This document shows positions 1 through 4,166 of a stretch of 7,076 bases of DNA, one piece after another. The first letter of the stretch is position 1. Every line of letters begins with the position of its first letter. The DNA lies in assembly GCA_023423475.1 (NCBI GenBank), contig JAFAFN010000598.1, positions 1 to 7,076 on the forward strand, given 5' to 3'. The position numbers and the translations under genes were made by a program. Source of the DNA: Actinomycetes bacterium (GTDB lineage Bacteria; Actinomycetota; Acidimicrobiia; Acidimicrobiales; Microtrichaceae). The notes below the pieces were generated by a model. It saw only the letters and a list, made by a program, of their open reading frames with translations. It did not search any database and had not been told where the DNA came from.

Positions 1-2
1 CG

Positions 3-1991
3 CGCGACGACGCCGAACGCTGGAGCGCCGCAGCGGTCGACGCTCTCTACGCCGACCGGCCCGTCCCGATCGGGGCCGCGTACAAGCGCCCGATGCGCCG
101 TGCCGTCGACGCGAGCGCCGGCGACACGACCGCACGGCACTTCTTCGCGCAGTCCGCCGAGGCGTGGCACACCGAGCGCTACATCCGCCTTCGCGTCGCC
201 GGTGCTGACCGGGCCCAGAAGGTCAGCGACATCCTCCGGCTCCACGTGCTGCCGTTCTTCACCACCATGACGGCCCGACCCGAGGACTTCACCCGAGAAC
301 TCGTCATCGAGTTCCTCGAACGCATGACCGGGTCCCGAGACGCGACCTATCCCATCTGCGAGATCGCCACGATCGCCGACGTACCGGAGCGACGCATCCG
401 GTCGCAGATCGACACCGGCGCGCTCACCGTCCGACGCGTCGACACGACCAAGGACCGCCGACCGTTGATCCGCCTCGGTGACCTCGAGGCCGCACTCGGC
501 GTGCCACGGCTTCGCGCTGCCTACGCACGCACGACGGTGAAGTCGATCTTCGAGACGGTCAAGCAGGTCGAGGCCTACATGGTCGCCCAGGGCATCCTCG
601 AACGAGCCGTCACGACCAAGCTCCCGATCCCACGGATCGACGACGCAGCGCTGCGCCGACCGCCCCGCACCAAAGCACCGTGCGTGCCGCTCGCCGACGT
701 CGCGACGGTCGCCCGACGGCTCCACATCGTCTACCAGCTCGCCCTGTGGCTGCTGCGTGTCTGCGGGCTCAGGATCGGCGAGGCGTACGGCATCAGAGTC
801 GGCGACATCCTCGACTTCGGACACGGCGACCGCCCCGGCCTGATCGCTATCGAACGCCAGGCCGGCAAGGCGTTCCTGACCTACGACGAGTTCGGCAACA
901 CCGTCGTCGCAGCCGAGAAGGACGAGCTCAAGACCGATGGTTCGGTCCGGGCGTTGATGGTGCCCGCTGCACTGATGGAGCTCATCAGCCTGGTGATCGA
1001 CGTGTTCCACACCGATCCTCTGACCGGCAAGGTCGACCTCGGCGCCCGGCTGATCCCCGGGATCCAGGAGGCCGGCGACGGCAAGCAGGGCTCGTTCCAG
1101 ACCGCCCTGCGCGGCGAGGTCGATGCTGCGGTCGCGGGCGGCGACCTCGATGCCCTGTTCCGCCCGCACGACATGCGCGCATCGCTCATCACCGACCTCG
1201 CGTTCAGCGAGGTCAAGGAGCTGCTCCGCCGCCTGTACGCCGGCCACCTCCCCGGCACCGACGTGCACTCCGGCTACATCAGGGACTCACGCAACCAGGA
1301 GAAGTTCCTCGACGTCGCAATGGAACTGCAGGGCCAGATCCTCGCCACGGTCGACACGCTCATCCAACCGACGACGAAGTTCCCGGCGTTCGGCAGGGCG
1401 CACCCGCTGCGCGAACGACGCGACGAGATCCGCAGCCGCCTCATCGAGGCAGGCTCGCTGCTCGACATCCTCGACGACGATGACGAGCCGCTGCTCGACG
1501 CCACGGACGTCGCGCTCGAGCTCGGCTTCTCCGTCAGCCATGCCCGACGTTTCATGCGGGAGGTCCTCGGAGCCGACGATTCGACCGGTGTGTGCCGCGT
1601 GGCGCACTCGGCGCTGGAGGCATACCAGGCGGCCAAGCGGCCGAACCTCACCGAGATGGCCGAACGAACCGGCCAGGACTACCACCAGCTCCACCGCCTC
1701 ATCGGCCATCTCGGCCTGACCGTGGGCCGCGACCCGGTCACCGGTGACTACGCCATCACCGACGACGTCGAGCAGACGTTGCTCGCCGAGATCGCTCGCC
1801 TCGACGCGCTACACGCACGCGCCTGCAACGTGCACGGAGCACACCAGCGCCTCCGCAAGTCGCACTCGACCGTCCGCAAGCTCATCCGGCTCGGTCAGCT
1901 CGACATCGACCCGGAGACCGACGCCAGCGGTGCCCGCTTCATCACCTTCGACTCCATCGAGCGATACCTGCAGAACGAGGGAAGGAGATGA
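3..1991 (+). CDS. Large tyrosine recombinase (phage-integrase family), 5' end outside the window
   Basis: A DNA strand-exchange enzyme of the tyrosine recombinase family, expected to integrate or excise a mobile element. The frame is open to the left edge: thirty codons of ordinary protein sequence (beginning RDDAERW) precede the ATG at 93, so that ATG is probably internal and the gene is cut by the window. Numbering from the ATG at 93: a helical core-binding region spans about 15-190, interrupted at 86-137 by a MerR/excisionase-like module. The catalytic domain carries R227 (in CGLRIGE), K280, H359-D-M-R362, H385 (in AGH) and nucleophile Y395 (in SGYI), so all active-site residues are present. 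A C-terminal extension of about 230 residues follows, containing three further winged-helix-like modules (about 467-512, 518-567, 579-626). This makes it much longer than the usual 300-450-residue integrase. It ends in TGA 1989-1991, 24 bp before the next gene on the same strand. No attachment site was found. The family call is firm; the element it moves is unknown. Confidence 0.9.
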   Translation, partial: RDDAERWSAAAVDALYADRPVPIGAAYKRPMRRAVDASAGDTTARHFFAQSAEAWHTERYIRLRVAGADRAQKVSDILRLHVLPFFTTMTARPEDFTRELVIEFLERMTGSRDATYPICEIATIADVPERRIRSQIDTGALTVRRVDTTKDRRPLIRLGDLEAALGVPRLRAAYARTTVKSIFETVKQVEAYMVAQGILERAVTTKLPIPRIDDAALRRPPRTKAPCVPLADVATVARRLHIVYQLALWLLRVCGLRIGEAYGIRVGDILDFGHGDRPGLIAIERQAGKAFLTYDEFGNTVVAAEKDELKTDGSVRALMVPAALMELISLVIDVFHTDPLTGKVDLGARLIPGIQEAGDGKQGSFQTALRGEVDAAVAGGDLDALFRPHDMRASLITDLAFSEVKELLRRLYAGHLPGTDVHSGYIRDSRNQEKFLDVAMELQGQILATVDTLIQPTTKFPAFGRAHPLRERRDEIRSRLIEAGSLLDILDDDDEPLLDATDVALELGFSVSHARRFMREVLGADDSTGVCRVAHSALEAYQAAKRPNLTEMAERTGQDYHQLHRLIGHLGLTVGRDPVTGDYAITDDVEQTLLAEIARLDALHARACNVHGAHQRLRKSHSTVRKLIRLGQLDIDPETDASGARFITFDSIERYLQNEGRR

Positions 1992-2026
1992 ACGAGTTGC
2001 TCGTATCGTGTCTCCATGCCCGATGA
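1988..2026 (+). other. Possible 12-codon coupling mini-ORF bridging recombinase and nuclease-like gene
   Basis: An ATG at 1988 overlaps the recombinase stop as ATGA (1988-1991). It opens a 12-residue frame (MNELLVSCLHAR) that ends at TGA 2024-2026, ten bases past the start of the next gene at 2016. A purine-rich GGAAGGAG sits directly before the ATG, which is too close for a normal ribosome site. Its position makes it a candidate for translational coupling between the two genes, but an ORF this short is easily explained by chance. Confidence 0.2.
2004..2009 (+). promoter_or_regulatory. Candidate -10 element (TATCGT) for a leaderless transcript
   Basis: TATCGT fits the actinobacterial TANNNT consensus. 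It lies exactly at -12 to -7 if transcription starts on the A of the ATG at 2016. The ATG has no ribosome site at normal distance: the only purine-rich stretch ends at 1987, 28 bases upstream. Leaderless messages with this geometry are common in actinobacteria. No convincing -35 hexamer is present, so the assignment rests on the spacing alone. Confidence 0.35.
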
Positions 2027-2975
2027 ACCACTGGAGCCGGAGCTCGGCCACCTTGAGCCGGTCGACCCTCGGTCCATCTGGAAGCACGAGGCGCTCGACT
2101 TCACACCCTGGCTGGCGTCCAACGCCGATGGCCTGGCAACGTCGCTCGGAATCGACATCGAGATCACCGGGTCCGAACATCCCGTCGGCGGCTTCTCGCT
2201 CGACCTGATCGGGCGGGACGTCACCCACGACAAGCCGCTCATCATCGAGAACCAGCTCGCTGGATCCGACCACAGCCACCTGGGTCAGCTGCTGACCTAC
2301 GCAGCCGGCACCGGTGCAGCGACGATCGTCTGGGTTGCGACGGAGATCCGTGACGAGCACCGTCAGGCGCTGACCTGGTTGAACGAAGTGACCGGGCCGG
2401 ACATCCACTTCTTCGGAGTCGAACTCGAAGTCGTACGGATCGGCAGCTCGCTTCCCGCGCCGCTGTTCAACGTCGTGGTGCTACCCAACGACTGGCAGAA
2501 ATCGGTGAGAGCTGCGGCCGCTGCAGGCGCCGCGGGCGGGAAAGCGCCGCTCTACATCGAGTTCTGGTCGATGTTCTTGGACCGGCTTCGCGCCGATCGA
2601 CCGGAGTGGAGCAGAGCTCGCCAGGGGACCCGCAACAACTGGTTCCCGATGTCGGTCGGTTTGCCGCCCGGTTGCTCGATCACCTCGTCGTTCGCCGCTG
2701 GCGGCAAGCTCCGTCACGAGTTCTACATCGACCGCGCAACACCGGAGGAGTGCAAGGAGCTCTTCGACGCACTGGCAGCGCAGAAGGAACTCTTCGAGAC
2801 GGCCTACGGCAGGGCTCTCACTTGGGAACGGCTCGACTCGAAGAAGGCCGCTCGGATCGCGGAGTATCGCGACGGAAGCGTCGAGCTCGCCGACGAACAC
2901 GAGGACTACATCACCTGGTTCCTCGACGCAGGAACCCGAATGCGAGCAGCGATCGCTGCCGTGCAGTTCGAGTAG
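2016..2975 (+). CDS. DUF4268 family protein with PD-(D/E)XK-like nuclease region
   Basis: A 319-residue cytoplasmic protein, probably nucleic-acid cleaving or binding. The N-terminal half (about 20-150) has the layout of a PD-(D/E)XK nuclease: E25 in a WKHEAL helix, D63 at the end of a strand (FSLDL), then E78-N-Q80 in IIENQ, followed by DHSHLGQLLTYAAG and a strand reading TIVWVA. The lysine of the ExK signature is replaced by Q80, a variant I recall from DUF4268 proteins. The C-terminal half (about 175-315) matches DUF4268: an EFW segment, an NNWFP segment, then alternating helices rich in E and K. The ATG at 2016 is the only possible start, because the same frame carries the recombinase stop at 1989-1991 and no GTG or TTG lies between. 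The neighbour 24 bp upstream on the same strand is the recombinase, suggesting co-transfer and perhaps co-transcription. No biochemical role is established for this protein; a restriction- or defence-like nuclease is inference. Confidence 0.85.
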   Translation: MPDEPLEPELGHLEPVDPRSIWKHEALDFTPWLASNADGLATSLGIDIEITGSEHPVGGFSLDLIGRDVTHDKPLIIENQLAGSDHSHLGQLLTYAAGTGAATIVWVATEIRDEHRQALTWLNEVTGPDIHFFGVELEVVRIGSSLPAPLFNVVVLPNDWQKSVRAAAAAGAAGGKAPLYIEFWSMFLDRLRADRPEWSRARQGTRNNWFPMSVGLPPGCSITSSFAAGGKLRHEFYIDRATPEECKELFDALAAQKELFETAYGRALTWERLDSKKAARIAEYRDGSVELADEHEDYITWFLDAGTRMRAAIAAVQFE

Positions 2976-3012
2976 TCCCCACCGACCGATCTCTGCCAGG
3001 TGCCGAGCGAAC
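2976..3012. other. Convergent gap without a recognisable terminator
   Basis: These 37 bases separate the stop codons of two converging genes. No GC-rich hairpin followed by a T run is visible on either strand, so how the two transcripts end is not shown by the sequence. Confidence 0.5.
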
Positions 3013-4035
3013 TCAGCCGAGCGAGAGGTCCACTCCGGCCTTGAGGTCCTCGAACGAGTAGGTCGACTCGCCTCGGTCACCCACAGCGAGAACGTAGGAC
3101 TCCTCTCCCTCTGTGACTTCGAGTTCGAACGAGTAGGTGCACATCGAGTCCTGGATCACCCCCGGCCCAAGGTTGGATCTCGTGATGATGTCGCCAGTGG
3201 TGTTCGAGAGGACCACCTGCGTGCTGGAGTTGATGTCGCCGTAGCCGCCCTCGCCCTGGCAGGAGTCGCCGTCATCGGCGTAGAGGTACTCGTCGAAGTC
3301 GATCACGGCGAAGGTCCCGCTGATCGTCGTCGTCTCCAAGAGCTGGAAACCATCGATCCACTCGGGGCAGTAGTGCTCTGCGGCGGCGTGTTCGATCACG
3401 CCGCCTCGTGGCTCTCCGCTGCTGTCGAACTCCTCGCAGATCGACTCGGCTCGGAGGACCGCTGCCCGATCCGTTTGGAACTCGGACCGTACGCCCGCTT
3501 CCTCCAGCGCCTCGAGGTACTGGTCCTCGGTGCTGGGTCGCAGCAGGAGCGCCCAGCCTGCAGCCGCGCCGACAGCGAGAACAGCGACGACGCTCACGAC
3601 CAAGGGCCAGCGGCGGCGGGACTTCGGTGACTCGTCCGAACCGCTGGCGGACGACACAGCCGGTCCACCCGGCGTGACTGGCGGGGTTCCCCCGAGGGGC
3701 GGCGGAACGCTCGGCGCCTCCGGGACGGGCTCCACTGCTGTTGGCGATCCGCATTCGGGGCAGAACTTGGCGCCGGCCGCGACGGCGTGTCCTTGGGGGC
3801 ACGTCGTCGCGCCGCGTGGCTGCGCATCCGGTGCGCCGGGTAGACCTTCGCCAGACGGCGCTGGACTGGACTGCTGTGCAACTCCTGCCTCACCAGCGGT
3901 GGGTGGCGGCCCGCTCTGACCCGTGCCGGGCTGGTTCGGCCGATACGGCGGAGGTGCTGGCGGAGCGAGCGGCGTTCCGCACGCGGGGCACACGTCACCG
4001 CTGACCACCGACCCGCAGGTCGTGCATTGCTTCAT
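3013..4035 (-). CDS. Zinc-ribbon, single-pass membrane protein with external DUF732-like region
   Basis: A 340-residue predicted membrane protein of unknown function. From the N-terminus: a CxxC/CxxC zinc ribbon (C4, C7, C16, C19); a long Pro/Gly/Ala-rich linker; a second metal-binding knuckle (C79, H83, C92, C95); another Pro-rich linker; basic residues KSRRR (138-142); and one hydrophobic helix at about 144-165. There is no signal peptide, so the ribbons should be cytoplasmic and the rest external. The outer part begins with a DUF732-like helical segment (about 169-225: DQYLEALEEAGV, then two cysteines in SICEEF and HYCPEW that could form a disulfide). It ends in a beta-rich region with two more cysteines (DSCQGEGGYGDI and SMCTYSFEL), a pattern common in actinobacterial exported proteins. 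The start is fixed by GAGAGGAA at 4040-4047, five bases before the ATG. A longer frame from 4194 would run antisense into the pglW start and has low-complexity sequence. The gene converges on the DUF4268 gene and diverges from pglW. A sensor role is only a guess. Confidence 0.8.
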   Translation of the reverse strand: MKQCTTCGSVVSGDVCPACGTPLAPPAPPPYRPNQPGTGQSGPPPTAGEAGVAQQSSPAPSGEGLPGAPDAQPRGATTCPQGHAVAAGAKFCPECGSPTAVEPVPEAPSVPPPLGGTPPVTPGGPAVSSASGSDESPKSRRRWPLVVSVVAVLAVGAAAGWALLLRPSTEDQYLEALEEAGVRSEFQTDRAAVLRAESICEEFDSSGEPRGGVIEHAAAEHYCPEWIDGFQLLETTTISGTFAVIDFDEYLYADDGDSCQGEGGYGDINSSTQVVLSNTTGDIITRSNLGPGVIQDSMCTYSFELEVTEGEESYVLAVGDRGESTYSFEDLKAGVDLSLG

Positions 4036-4166
4036 CTGAGTTCCTCTCCTCCGCAAGGAGGGTAGCGATCGCCAGTGACAACGAGCGACCCTCGAAGCAC
4101 AGACCACCCGGGTGTGAAGCGGATCGGAAGGTGCCGTCGCGTCGGTAGGCTCACCTCGAGAGGAAC
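4036..4166. promoter_or_regulatory. Divergent intergenic region driving the zinc-ribbon gene and pglW
   Basis: This is the only space for the promoters of two divergent genes. Toward the zinc-ribbon gene, a minus-strand TACCCT (4059-4064) fits TANNNT and would give a leader of about 16 bases containing the ribosome site. A TTGTCA (4076-4081, minus strand) resembles a -35 box but is only 11 bases away, too close to pair with it. Toward pglW, TAGGCT (4146-4151) fits TANNNT 15 bases before the start, without a good -35. A 10-bp perfect palindrome, CACCCGGGTG, lies at 4105-4114, centrally placed for an operator. All are motif matches without experimental support. Confidence 0.4.
4040..4052 (-). 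promoter_or_regulatory. Ribosome binding site that decides the zinc-ribbon gene start
   Basis: Read on the minus strand, this is GGAGGAGAGGAA ending five bases before the ATG at 4035. It is a strong purine-rich site at ideal distance and selects this ATG over the in-frame ATG at 4194. Confidence 0.75.

Noticed and set aside
93..95. ATG at 93 as the true recombinase start
   Set aside because: The frame is open for 30 codons upstream to the window edge with protein-like sequence, and no good ribosome site precedes this ATG.
680..1483. 267-codon plus-strand frame inside the recombinase gene
   Set aside because: Its product is almost entirely Arg, Pro, Ala and Gly, the usual out-of-frame shadow of a GC-rich gene; the overlapping frame encodes the conserved recombinase active site.
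2946..2959. 14-bp perfect palindrome GCAGCGATCGCTGC near the end of the DUF4268 gene
   Set aside because: It lies within coding sequence (AAIAA codons), has no T run after it to act as a terminator, and its GCGATCGC core also occurs at 4065-4072 and 5925-5932, suggesting composition rather than function.
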